Positions 1 through 5,648 are shown, counted from the first letter of the stretch. The stretch: DNA of 5,648 nt from Armatimonadota bacterium (GCA_020696885.1 JAJFMS010000287.1:1-5648); one strand, 5' to 3'. The notes: generated from the letters alone by a model not told the origin. A program made the numbers and translations.

Positions 1-105
1 CTGCCGGACTACGCCGTGCTGAAGTACGACCCGGAGCAGTACAACGACGACTTCCGCGACCACGCCGTCCTCGCCGGCTTCTTCAACGAGCGCTGGCAGC
101 CGTAG
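1..105 (+). CDS. C-terminal end of an unrecognised protein (5' end outside window)
   Basis: Frame 1 is open from the first base and ends at a TAG at 103-105, giving 34 residues. The segment is acidic and aromatic (contains DYAVLKYDPEQYNDDF) and ends in NERWQP. Codons mostly end in G or C, as in the clear genes here, which supports real coding. Too little remains to name a family, and no signal or membrane segment is visible. The inverted-repeat element at 107-440 begins two bases after the stop. The following gene is on the same strand, but the 342-bp gap makes a shared transcript uncertain. Confidence 0.7.
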   Translation: MPDYAVLKYDPEQYNDDFRDHAVLAGFFNERWQP

Positions 106-106
106 A

Positions 107-440
107 GGGGGAGTTTTGGACAGGATTACGGGATTCTGGAGGATGGGAAAGAGGGTGGCTTCGCGACGTTAGTTCGTTCCCGCATCCGCGCCCTTGCTGT
201 CGTTGCGAGCCGCCCGCCGCCTCTTTCGCTTCTCACCGCGCTCCCGTGGCGGCGTGGCAATCCCGAAGGTTACGTGGCACCTGCCCTGGCGCGTCGATGG
301 TTGGCAGGATCCGTGACGGTTGGGATCGCCACAGGCGCCAAAGACGCGCCTTCGCGATGACGTACTGCTCTTACGGGCGGCTCTCCCCCTGTTCTCTCTC
401 CTATCCCTAATAATCCCGTATTCCTGTCAAAAACTCCCCC
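107..440. repeat. Nested inverted-repeat intergenic element, 334 bp, arms carry the GACAGGATTACGGGAT motif
   Basis: The outer arms 107-153 and 394-440 are inverted copies, matching at 39 of 47 positions by hand alignment. Both outer tips read GGGGGAGTTTT. The palindrome continues inward: GAGCCGCCCG at 207-216 pairs with CGGGCGGCTC at 374-383, and a further imperfect arm pair lies at 248-285 and 303-339. The left half holds about 45 extra bases (near 154-206) without a counterpart. The element occupies nearly the whole gap between two plus-strand genes, ending 7 bp before the ATG at 448. No transposase or convincing ORF lies inside. It could be a MITE-like or REP-like non-autonomous element, or DNA encoding a long structured RNA leader. 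The symmetry is seen directly; the function is not known. Confidence 0.75.
248..339. repeat. Inner imperfect hairpin at the core of the 107-440 element
   Basis: Left arm 248-285 and right arm 303-339 are imperfect inverted copies. The reverse complement of the right arm shares GTGGC-A/G-ATCCC, then an A-rich/GT-ACG stretch and a terminal CCTGCC with the left arm, with a few one- or two-base gaps. The loop is 286-302. Mismatches are scattered rather than clustered, as expected of an old palindrome or an RNA stem tolerating internal loops. It is centred on the same axis as the outer arms, so the whole region is one nested structure and not two independent repeats. Confidence 0.6.
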
Positions 441-447
441 AACCCCA

Positions 448-1305
448 ATGCGCTGCCAACGCTGCCAAACCGACGTTGCTCCCCGCGCCGGGTTCTGCCA
501 CCTGTGCGGCACCAAGCAGAAGCGCGGCCTGCTGAGCTTCCTCCCCAGTGCGGCGGTTCCGTCGCACGGCTGTATCAAGTGCGGGGCGGAGACGCCGGTG
601 CAGTCGGTGTTCTGCTCCCAGTGCGGCTGGTTCGTGAAGGATACTGGCTACGTGGAGGCCGGGCTCACCTACGTCGCTGAGGACCCGAAGAGCCGGCTGT
701 TCCTGCGGCCGGACCTCCCGCGCACCATCGGTGACGTCACCGGCTACGTGGAGTACTTCGTCCACGTGATGCGGGAGGTGGGGGCGGAGGCAGGCACCGA
801 GCCCGCACTGGGCGCGATCGAACGCTTCTTCGAGATGGACCTCACCGCCGAGCAGCTCCAAGCGGTCGCCCGGGTGTCCGCGGACCAGATCTACCTGGCC
901 GTCGCCGGGTTCAGCATCATCGACGAAGCCACCCGCACCTACTACGACGTGGTGGTGCGGGCGCTCATGGACGGCCTGCGAGGACGCGGTGTCCGCGTCT
1001 GCTACGTGCTGGACAATGCGCTGGCCGACGATCGCTTCCAGGCGGTGGTGGAGATCTACGGACGGTGCGGCTTCCTGGTCCACCACCCGTACATCGGCCA
1101 TCGGCCGGCCGCCGAGCACCTGGTGGTGGAACGGTTCCGGGACTACCTCCAGCGGAAGGCGGCGCACCTCGTCTACATCGAAAAGGACACCGCGGTGAAC
1201 TACCTGGACCGCATCCGAGAGCTCGCCCGCCAGGCCGATCCACCGCTCGCCGGCGTCTTCCGCTGCGACGCTCCCGCCTGGGGCTCAGCCACCTACGAGC
1301 TGTGA
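448..1305 (+). CDS. Double zinc-ribbon protein with an unrecognised alpha/beta C-terminal region
   Basis: The protein is 285 residues. Two zinc ribbons are visible: C3-x2-C6 with C17-x2-C20, and C42-x2-C45 with C56-x2-C59. Each has ten residues between its CxxC knuckles, the rubredoxin-like treble of zinc-ribbon proteins, so each probably binds one Zn(II). Residues 65-285 match no family I can name. Residues 147-210 read as alternating strand and helix (hydrophobic YLAVAGFSII, a long amphipathic helix, VRVCYVLDN, another helix), which suggests a Rossmann-like fold. Later comes HHPYIGHRP (212-220), rich in possible metal or nucleotide ligands. No signal peptide or membrane segment is seen, so it is probably cytoplasmic. 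The ATG at 448 is chosen because the first ribbon starts at residue 3. No Shine-Dalgarno is visible, as the upstream bases belong to the inverted-repeat element. The stop is TGA. Coding is well supported; function is unknown, and nucleic-acid or protein binding through the ribbons is only inference. Confidence 0.88.
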   Translation: MRCQRCQTDVAPRAGFCHLCGTKQKRGLLSFLPSAAVPSHGCIKCGAETPVQSVFCSQCGWFVKDTGYVEAGLTYVAEDPKSRLFLRPDLPRTIGDVTGYVEYFVHVMREVGAEAGTEPALGAIERFFEMDLTAEQLQAVARVSADQIYLAVAGFSIIDEATRTYYDVVVRALMDGLRGRGVRVCYVLDNALADDRFQAVVEIYGRCGFLVHHPYIGHRPAAEHLVVERFRDYLQRKAAHLVYIEKDTAVNYLDRIRELARQADPPLAGVFRCDAPAWGSATYEL

Positions 1306-1325
1306 GGGGCGCGTCGGAGAATCTT

Positions 1326-1341
1326 GACAGGATTACGGGAT
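1326..1341 (+). repeat. Solo copy of the GACAGGATTACGGGAT motif
   Basis: This 16-mer is identical to positions 119-134 in the left arm of the first element and lies 20 bases after the stop of the double zinc-ribbon gene. No inverted partner was found before the next copy at 1400. It may be a remnant of a decayed pair, or an extra half-site belonging to the adjacent 1395-1576 pair. The 53 bases between 1342 and 1394 show no other structure that I can see. Confidence 0.75.
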
Positions 1342-1394
1342 GGAAAGGGATTGGGAGGCCGCCGTTCGTATCGCCTGACTGTACCCGGGGAAGA

Positions 1395-1576
1395 TTTTTG
1401 ACAGGATTAACGGGATTGACAGGATGGGAGCAGCTAGCAACCGTCGCTGAGGTGCTCGCTACCCTTCGAGGAAATCTGACCTGGGCGCACCGCAGGCTAA
1501 CATCCCGTAACGAACGGGGAAGCACCCGGCACCCAATCGGATCCCATCCTGTCAATCCTGTTAATCCCGTCAAAAA
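1395..1576. repeat. Second inverted-repeat element with 35-bp arms, between convergent genes
   Basis: Arms 1395-1429 and 1542-1576 match at 33 of 35 positions as inverted copies. Each arm is built of 9-bp variants: GACAGGATT, AACGGGATT, GACAGGATG, preceded by TTTTT. The two mismatches exchange CAGG and CGGG between units, so one becomes a G-U pair in RNA. The 112-bp interior (1430-1541) has only a small hairpin. The element sits between the 3' ends of convergent genes, 21 bp beyond the minus-strand stop. That position would suit a two-way terminator or transcript 3'-end structure. However, the T-run is at the outer base of the stem (paired with AAAAA) and not a free tail, so it is not a standard intrinsic terminator. 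Confidence 0.82.
1504..1518. repeat. Small perfect hairpin inside the second element
   Basis: CCCGT (1504-1508) and ACGGG (1514-1518) are exact inverted copies around the five-base loop AACGA. It is short and could occur by chance in GC-rich DNA. It is listed because it lies inside the repeat element and is its only clear internal symmetry. Confidence 0.35.
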
Positions 1577-1597
1577 CCGGTTTCCACGGCTGGCAGG

Positions 1598-2053
1598 CTA
1601 CCGCCCTGTCACGAACCGGAGGAGGTCTCCGAACTGGATAAGCAGGGCGGATGCCGCCAGTACCAGGTACCAGAGCATCGCCACGCGAACCAGCTTGGGG
1701 TTGCGACGGCCCTGGCGAAGCTGCGAGACGCCCATAAGGATGCTGGTGATTCCGACCAGCAGCGGAAACGAGAGCACGCCGAAGACCATCACCGCCTGGA
1801 GTGGGGTGCCGTTGAAGCGGGTGGTGGCGTGAGGGTCGCCGGAGTGGCGCATGATGTTGGCGATCACCATCATCAGGTAGAGGATCCCGCCCGAGAGCGC
1901 CAAGCCCAGGACGAGGTAGATCGCCCCCATGATCCGCAGGCGATGGGGCGGGTGCTCCACGCTGCCGCACCGAGAGCAGCTATCCGACCAGTATGGAACC
2001 CTCCCGCCGCACTTGCTGCATACCTGGTCGAGGTCTTCCAACGAAGCTGACAT
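1598..2053 (-). CDS. Zinc-ribbon membrane protein with three predicted transmembrane helices
   Basis: The product is 151 residues. An N-terminal zinc ribbon is formed by C12-x2-C15 and C26-x2-C29 (ten-residue spacing). Three hydrophobic segments follow at about 41-63, 85-108 and 122-142. Positive charges fall before helix 1 (HRLR) and between helices 2 and 3 (RQGRRNPKLVR). By the positive-inside rule the ribbon is therefore cytoplasmic and the C-terminus outside. I do not recognise a named family; small ribbon-plus-helix proteins of this kind are common in planctomycete genomes and usually remain uncharacterised. The ATG at 2051-2053 is chosen because a GGAGG lies five bases upstream and the ribbon begins at residue 12. 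The frame stays open much further upstream, but only as the antisense shadow of the large gene there. The stop is TAG at 1598-1600. It is convergent with the double zinc-ribbon gene and divergent from the DUF1549 gene. Confidence 0.88.
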   Translation of the reverse strand: MSASLEDLDQVCSKCGGRVPYWSDSCSRCGSVEHPPHRLRIMGAIYLVLGLALSGGILYLMMVIANIMRHSGDPHATTRFNGTPLQAVMVFGVLSFPLLVGITSILMGVSQLRQGRRNPKLVRVAMLWYLVLAASALLIQFGDLLRFVTGR

Positions 2054-2058
2054 CCGCC

Positions 2059-2063
2059 CCTCC
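2059..2063 (-). promoter_or_regulatory. Shine-Dalgarno GGAGG for the zinc-ribbon membrane protein
   Basis: On the minus strand GGAGG is followed by GGCGG and then ATG, giving five-base spacing. It is the only clear ribosome-binding site among the starts in this window. It settles the start of the minus-strand gene against the longer upstream open frame. Confidence 0.7.
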
Positions 2064-2105
2064 CACGTGCAGTTGCCGGCGACGGCCGCGGCGTGCAGGC
2101 GTTGG

Positions 2106-2140
2106 GAAGGATGAAGGCGGAAGGATGAAGGATGAAGGCC
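2106..2140. repeat. Tandem heptamer repeat, five GAAGGNN units
   Basis: Five consecutive 7-bp units read GAAGGAT, GAAGGCG, GAAGGAT, GAAGGAT, GAAGGCC with no interruption. The array lies in the 165-bp divergent gap, 53 bp from the minus-strand start and 78 bp from the chosen start at 2219. Seven is not a multiple of three, so unit gain or loss would shift any frame crossing it, which argues the array is non-coding. No confident -35/-10 promoter could be assigned in the rest of the gap. Confidence 0.8.
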
Positions 2141-2218
2141 GGGGCTGGCGGCTGCGAAACTTCGTGCTGGGCGCCGTGTCCGATTGAGGCAGATCGATCG
2201 GCTCCAGGCTCCGTCTAC

Positions 2219-4816
2219 ATGCTGCGCAGTGCCATCCTGATGCTCCCCCTGGTGGGACTTGCCGCTCCGGCGTGGGCGGCGGGGTCTCCTCGCGTGCCCA
2301 CGCGGGCGGCGTCCGCTCGCGTGGTGGCGCTGGAGGTGCTGCCGGCGGAGGTGGTGATCGATCGTCCCGGCGCGGTGCAGCAGCTCCTGGTGCTGGGTCG
2401 CCGCGCGGACGGCACGTTTTCCGATCTTACGGATCAGGCGCGCTTCTCGTCTTCCAGCCCGTCCTCCGTCCCGGTGTCTTCCACCGGGTCGCTCTCCGCC
2501 TTGAAGAACGCCTCGGCTGCGGTGACGGTCGCACTGCCGGGAGTTGCTCCCGCTCTCCGCGTGACGGTGCCGGTGACCGTACGGAATGCCGGCGCGGGTT
2601 ACCGGTGGGACTACGCCCGGCAGGTGGCGCCGGTGCTGGCCCGGAGCGGCTGCATGGGCGCCGGGTGCCATGGGGCGGTCTCCGGCCGCGGCGGGTTCAA
2701 GCTGTCGCTCTTCGGGCAGGACGCGGACCAGGACTACGACACGCTCCTCCACGGCGCGGGCGGGCGGCGAGTAAACCGCGTGAACCCGGGCGCCAGCCTC
2801 CTCTTGCTCAAGGCCACGATGGCGGTGCCGCATGGCGGCGGGCTGCGGTTCAAGATCGGCTCTCCGGAGTATCGCGCCCTTGCGCGCTGGCTCGCTAGCG
2901 GCGCCCCACGGGGCGGGGACACGGCGCAGGTGGCGCGGCTGGAAGTGCTGCCGCGGCAGCGGGTCCTCACGCGTCCGGGTGAAACGCAGCGGCTGCTGGT
3001 GCTGGCCCACTACAGCGACGGCACCCGGGAGGACGTCACGGAGCAGGCGCTCTTCGAGTCGAAGAACGAAGGCGCCGTGCGGCTGGACGGAAACCGTGTG
3101 CTTTTCGGCGGCCTCGGTGAGGCCTCGGTAGTGGTGCGCTATGGGGGACAGGTCGCCTCGGCCGGCTTCACCGCCACCCAGCTTCCGGCGCTCCGCGGCT
3201 TTCCGGAGTATCCTGCCCGGAACGTGGTGGACCGCGAGGTTTTCGGGCGGCTAAAGCGGCTCCACGTGCCGCCGGCGGACACGGCCCCGGATGCGGAGCT
3301 GGTGCGCCGGCTGTACCTGGACCTCATCGGCCGTATCCCCACCGCGGCGGAGACGGAGCAGTTCTGCGCCAGCACGGACCCGGGCAAGCGCGAGGCGCTG
3401 ATCGACACGCTCCTGAACGGCCCGGAGTTCCCGAAGCACTGGCGCGACAACCTCAACACGCTGCTCATGGGCCGGAACGCCTTCCCGATGAACCCGGCCT
3501 GGGCCGCGTGGCTGGAGACCGCACTCAAGGAAGACCGCGGCTGGGACCGCGTGACGCGGGACCTCCTGCTGGCGCGTCCGGAGAAGCCGGAGGAGAACGG
3601 CGCGCTCTACTTCATGGACACCCGGTTTGCGCAGGGGGACACCGGGCTGGACCTGGTTACCCGCGATGTGAGCCGGATCTTCTTCGGGGTGGACATCCAG
3701 TGCGCCCGCTGCCACACGCACCCGGACGTGGCCACCTGGCAGCAGCAGGCCTATTGGGGGATCTCGGCCTTCTTCGGGCGGAGCTACCGGGTCCAGGTAA
3801 AAGGCGCCTTCTACCTGGGGGAGAAGGCCACCGGCGAAGTGCAGTTCTTCGGCTCGGATAAGAACCAGCGGCCGGCGCAGCCAGTCTTCCTCACCGGCGC
3901 GAGCCCGCAGGAGCCGTGGGCGGCGGCCGGGATGCCCGCCCCGGCGGAGGGCCCGGACCTCTACGCCGTGGCGCCGGAAGAGGCCAAGGAGAAGACCCGC
4001 GTCCCGGTGCCCAAGTACAGCCGCCGGCAGCAGTTCGTGGAGATCGCGGTCAACGGGGACGATCCGTACTTCAAGCGCGCCCTGGTCAACTGGACCTGGG
4101 CCGCGCTGATGGGGCGCGGGCTGGTGGAGCCGGTCGACCAGATGCACCTGGGCAACCCCGCCAGCCATCCGCTGCTGCTCCAGGAGCTTTCCAACGAGTT
4201 CGCACGCAGCGGCTTTAGCCTGCGGAAGCTGGTCCGCACGCTGGTCACCAGCCAGGTCTACGCGCGCAGCAGCGAGTGGAAGCCCGCCGGGCCGGGCCTC
4301 ACCGAGCGGCCGGGAGCCGAGCTGTACGCGGTGGCCGCGGTGCGGCCGCAGTCGATCCAGCAGTTGGCCAACAGCGTGCTGGTGGCCGCCGGATATCGGG
4401 AGCAGGTGGTGGCCGACCCGGACGCGAAGAGTGGAACCGGAGCCGCGGACCCCGGCATGGTGCGCGCCCGGTTCGAGACGAAGCTGGCGGCACAACTGGC
4501 AGAGGTCCGGAAGAACCTGGACAGCGGCACGGAGACCTACCAGCCCAACGTGGCACAGGCGCTTTACCTGTCCAACAACCGGGCGTTCCAGGAGCTGTTG
4601 GCGCAGGGCGGGCTGGCAGCCCGGCTCGCGGCGCTTCCGGACGACGGCGAGCTGATCCGGCAGGCGTATCTATCCGTGCTCTCCCGGCCCCCGGATGCCG
4701 GGGAAGAGGCGGCGTTTCGAAAACACCTGGCCGAGCGGAAGGACCGCCGCCCGGCCGCGGCAGGGCAGATCGTCTGGGCGCTCATCACTTCCGCGGAGTT
4801 CCGCTTCAACCACTAA
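2219..4816 (+). CDS. Exported Ig-like / cytochrome-like / DUF1549-DUF1553 protein
   Basis: The product is 865 residues. A Sec signal peptide spans about 1-21 (MLR, hydrophobic core, AWA-A cleavage). An Ig-like repeat follows at about 33-121. A cytochrome-like segment at about 128-230 has a C145-x4-C150-H151 haem motif and KLSLFGQDADQDYD. A second Ig-like repeat lies at about 237-320. DUF1549 (about 336-525) follows, with a second haem-type motif C495-x2-C498-H499 and then HP. DUF1553 (about 602-860) includes KRALVNWTWAALMGRGLVEP and SGFSLRKLVRTLVTSQVYARS. This order is typical of planctomycete surface or periplasmic proteins; their reaction is unknown, with electron transfer or carbohydrate-linked roles only proposed. 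The ATG at 2219 is preferred over one at 2132 because it directly begins the signal peptide and the earlier start lies within the heptamer array. No clear Shine-Dalgarno is seen. The stop TAA is 4 bp before the DUF1501 gene, indicating an operon. The residues between DUF1549 and DUF1553 (about 526-601) are variable linker. Confidence 0.93.
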   Translation: MLRSAILMLPLVGLAAPAWAAGSPRVPTRAASARVVALEVLPAEVVIDRPGAVQQLLVLGRRADGTFSDLTDQARFSSSSPSSVPVSSTGSLSALKNASAAVTVALPGVAPALRVTVPVTVRNAGAGYRWDYARQVAPVLARSGCMGAGCHGAVSGRGGFKLSLFGQDADQDYDTLLHGAGGRRVNRVNPGASLLLLKATMAVPHGGGLRFKIGSPEYRALARWLASGAPRGGDTAQVARLEVLPRQRVLTRPGETQRLLVLAHYSDGTREDVTEQALFESKNEGAVRLDGNRVLFGGLGEASVVVRYGGQVASAGFTATQLPALRGFPEYPARNVVDREVFGRLKRLHVPPADTAPDAELVRRLYLDLIGRIPTAAETEQFCASTDPGKREALIDTLLNGPEFPKHWRDNLNTLLMGRNAFPMNPAWAAWLETALKEDRGWDRVTRDLLLARPEKPEENGALYFMDTRFAQGDTGLDLVTRDVSRIFFGVDIQCARCHTHPDVATWQQQAYWGISAFFGRSYRVQVKGAFYLGEKATGEVQFFGSDKNQRPAQPVFLTGASPQEPWAAAGMPAPAEGPDLYAVAPEEAKEKTRVPVPKYSRRQQFVEIAVNGDDPYFKRALVNWTWAALMGRGLVEPVDQMHLGNPASHPLLLQELSNEFARSGFSLRKLVRTLVTSQVYARSSEWKPAGPGLTERPGAELYAVAAVRPQSIQQLANSVLVAAGYREQVVADPDAKSGTGAADPGMVRARFETKLAAQLAEVRKNLDSGTETYQPNVAQALYLSNNRAFQELLAQGGLAARLAALPDDGELIRQAYLSVLSRPPDAGEEAAFRKHLAERKDRRPAAAGQIVWALITSAEFRFNH

Positions 4817-4820
4817 CCGC

Positions 4821-5648
4821 ATGAAACCCAAGAGCCACAACTACTGCTTCTCGCCCGAGCACGGCGTCTCCCGTCGCGAGCTTCTGGGCGGCCTCGTTGC
4901 CGGCATGTTCTGGGGCGCCGCGCTCGCCGCGGACAACGTGGTGATGACCGAAGCGCAGGCCGCGGAGGTGAAGAAGACCGGCAAGCGGGTCATCATTCTC
5001 TACCTGGGCGGCGGCGCCAGCCAGCTCGAGACGTGGGACCCCAAGCCGGGCCGGCCGACCGGCGGTCCGTTTGACGCGATCGAGACCTCCGCCCCTGGCG
5101 TGCGGATCAGCGAGCTGCTGCCGAAGCTGGCGAAGCAGATGCACCACATGGCGATCGTCCGGAGCGTCAACAACTCCGGGATGGGGCCGGACCACGACGG
5201 CACCGGGATGTCCCTGGGCCGGCGGAAGGACCCGTTCGTCAACTACCCGTCGTTCGCCGAGATCGCCGCCAAGGAGCTGGGCAGGCAGGATGCCAAGATC
5301 CCGGACCACGTCGAGCTCCAGATGACGGACGTGTTCCGCTACGAGTCGAAGGTCCCCGCCAGCTTCCTGGGCACCGGCGTGCAGCCGGTGATGCTCACGG
5401 GCGGAAAGCGGCCGGCGAACCTGGACCGCCTGGCCGAGCTGTCCGGCGTGGACCAGTCCGACCGCGAAGCGCTCCGCGCGCTCGTCGGCAAGCGGTTCGA
5501 GCGCGAGCGCCAGCTCCCGTCTGCGAAGGGCTACGATCAGACCTTCGAGCGGCTCCGAGGCCTCATGAGCTGCGACGAGCTGTTCGACGTGGACAAGAGC
5601 CCGGCCAAGGATCTGGAGCGCTACGGCCCCGGTAACCTCGCGCGCCAC
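4821..5648 (+). CDS. DUF1501 family protein with Tat signal (3' end outside window)
   Basis: 276 residues are visible and the frame runs off the window; full-length family members are usually over 400 residues. A twin-arginine signal is clear: S17-R18-R19-E20-L21-L22, a hydrophobic stretch at 21-37, and an A-L-A cleavage context near 34-36. The mature part shows DUF1501 hallmarks: VIILYLGGGASQLETWDPKP (57-76), GGPFDAIETSAPGVRISELL (81-100), MAIVRSV (110-116) and a GPDHDGTG segment (122-129). DUF1501 belongs to the alkaline phosphatase/sulfatase-like structural clan by general annotation, but no activity is established. Tat use suggests it folds, perhaps with a cofactor, before export. The ATG lies 4 bp after the upstream stop with no Shine-Dalgarno, which fits translational coupling. 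The protein probably works with the DUF1549/DUF1553 partner in the periplasm. Confidence 0.93.
   Translation, partial: MKPKSHNYCFSPEHGVSRRELLGGLVAGMFWGAALAADNVVMTEAQAAEVKKTGKRVIILYLGGGASQLETWDPKPGRPTGGPFDAIETSAPGVRISELLPKLAKQMHHMAIVRSVNNSGMGPDHDGTGMSLGRRKDPFVNYPSFAEIAAKELGRQDAKIPDHVELQMTDVFRYESKVPASFLGTGVQPVMLTGGKRPANLDRLAELSGVDQSDREALRALVGKRFERERQLPSAKGYDQTFERLRGLMSCDELFDVDKSPAKDLERYGPGNLARH

Noticed and set aside
154..206. Shared interior sequence between the two inverted-repeat elements
   Set aside because: Only a short AACGAAC-like match (in inverted orientation) links the interiors, which is within chance expectation. Only the arms are demonstrably related.
107..440. CRISPR array or insertion sequence with transposase
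   Set aside because: There are no regular direct repeats with uniform spacers, and no open frame inside resembles a transposase.
1395..1576. Intrinsic transcription terminator
   Set aside because: The stem is long, its loop is 112 bases, and no unpaired T-run follows on either strand; the only T-run is paired within the stem base. A termination role stays possible but is not shown.
1065..1832. Plus-strand open frame of 255 codons crossing the repeat element and two gene ends
   Set aside because: It overlaps the double zinc-ribbon gene out of frame, reads through the inverted repeats and lies antisense to the membrane-protein gene. Composition is R/P/G-rich without a domain.
2132..2218. Upstream in-frame start for the DUF1549/DUF1553 gene
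   Set aside because: It would put 29 residues, including three cysteines, before the signal peptide and start inside a heptamer repeat. The ATG at 2219 gives a normal Sec signal.
2054..3010. N-terminal extension of the minus-strand zinc-ribbon membrane protein
   Set aside because: The frame is open, but it runs antisense through the DUF1549 gene start and the heptamer array. The GGAGG-supported ATG at 2051-2053 gives a compact protein starting just before the ribbon.
3251..4495. Long minus-strand open frame (414 codons) opposite the DUF1549/DUF1553 gene
   Set aside because: It lies wholly antisense to a gene with recognisable domains, and its translation is rich in R, G, H, L, P and V with no domain. 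Long antisense frames are expected in GC-rich DNA.
4806..5648. Minus-strand open frame opposite the DUF1501 gene
   Set aside because: The plus strand carries clear DUF1501 motifs and a Tat signal; the antisense translation shows no recognisable domain or start signal.

Overview
This is a GC-rich (roughly two-thirds G+C by eye) bacterial window. It reads as Planctomycetota, with Gemmataceae-type lineages the most plausible. The main support is the tandem pair at the right: a Sec-exported, large multidomain protein with c-type haem motifs (Ig-like repeats, a CX4CH cytochrome-like segment, DUF1549 and DUF1553), followed 4 bp later by a Tat-exported DUF1501 protein. That pair is a hallmark of planctomycetes, though it also occurs in some Verrucomicrobia, Acidobacteria and related phyla. 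No tRNA, rRNA, CRISPR array, integrase or transposase gene was found.

Layout. Positions 1-105 are the last 34 codons of an unrecognised plus-strand gene. The next 342 bp are almost exactly filled by a 334-bp nested inverted-repeat element (107-440). It starts 2 bp after the stop codon and ends 7 bp before the next start codon. Next comes a 285-aa plus-strand protein with two N-terminal zinc ribbons and an unrecognised alpha/beta C-terminal region (448-1305). The 292-bp convergent gap after it carries a solo copy of the same repeat motif and a second inverted pair (1395-1576). On the minus strand is a 151-aa protein with one zinc ribbon and three predicted membrane segments (1598-2053). A divergent 165-bp gap with a heptamer tandem repeat separates it from the DUF1549/DUF1553 gene (2219-4816) and the 3'-truncated DUF1501 gene (4821-5648).

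How the parts relate. The DUF1549/DUF1553 and DUF1501 genes form a likely two-gene operon. Both products are predicted to be exported, one unfolded by Sec and one folded by Tat; the biochemical role of such pairs is not established. The two zinc-ribbon genes are convergent neighbours and share only the ribbon architecture, so a functional link is speculation.

The most unusual structure is the intergenic family built on GACAGGATT(A)ACGGGAT: five copies in this window, arranged as two inverted pairs plus one solo copy, all outside genes. I do not see a clear new multi-gene system. The repeat family and the C-terminal domain of the 448-1305 protein are the best candidates for undescribed biology.
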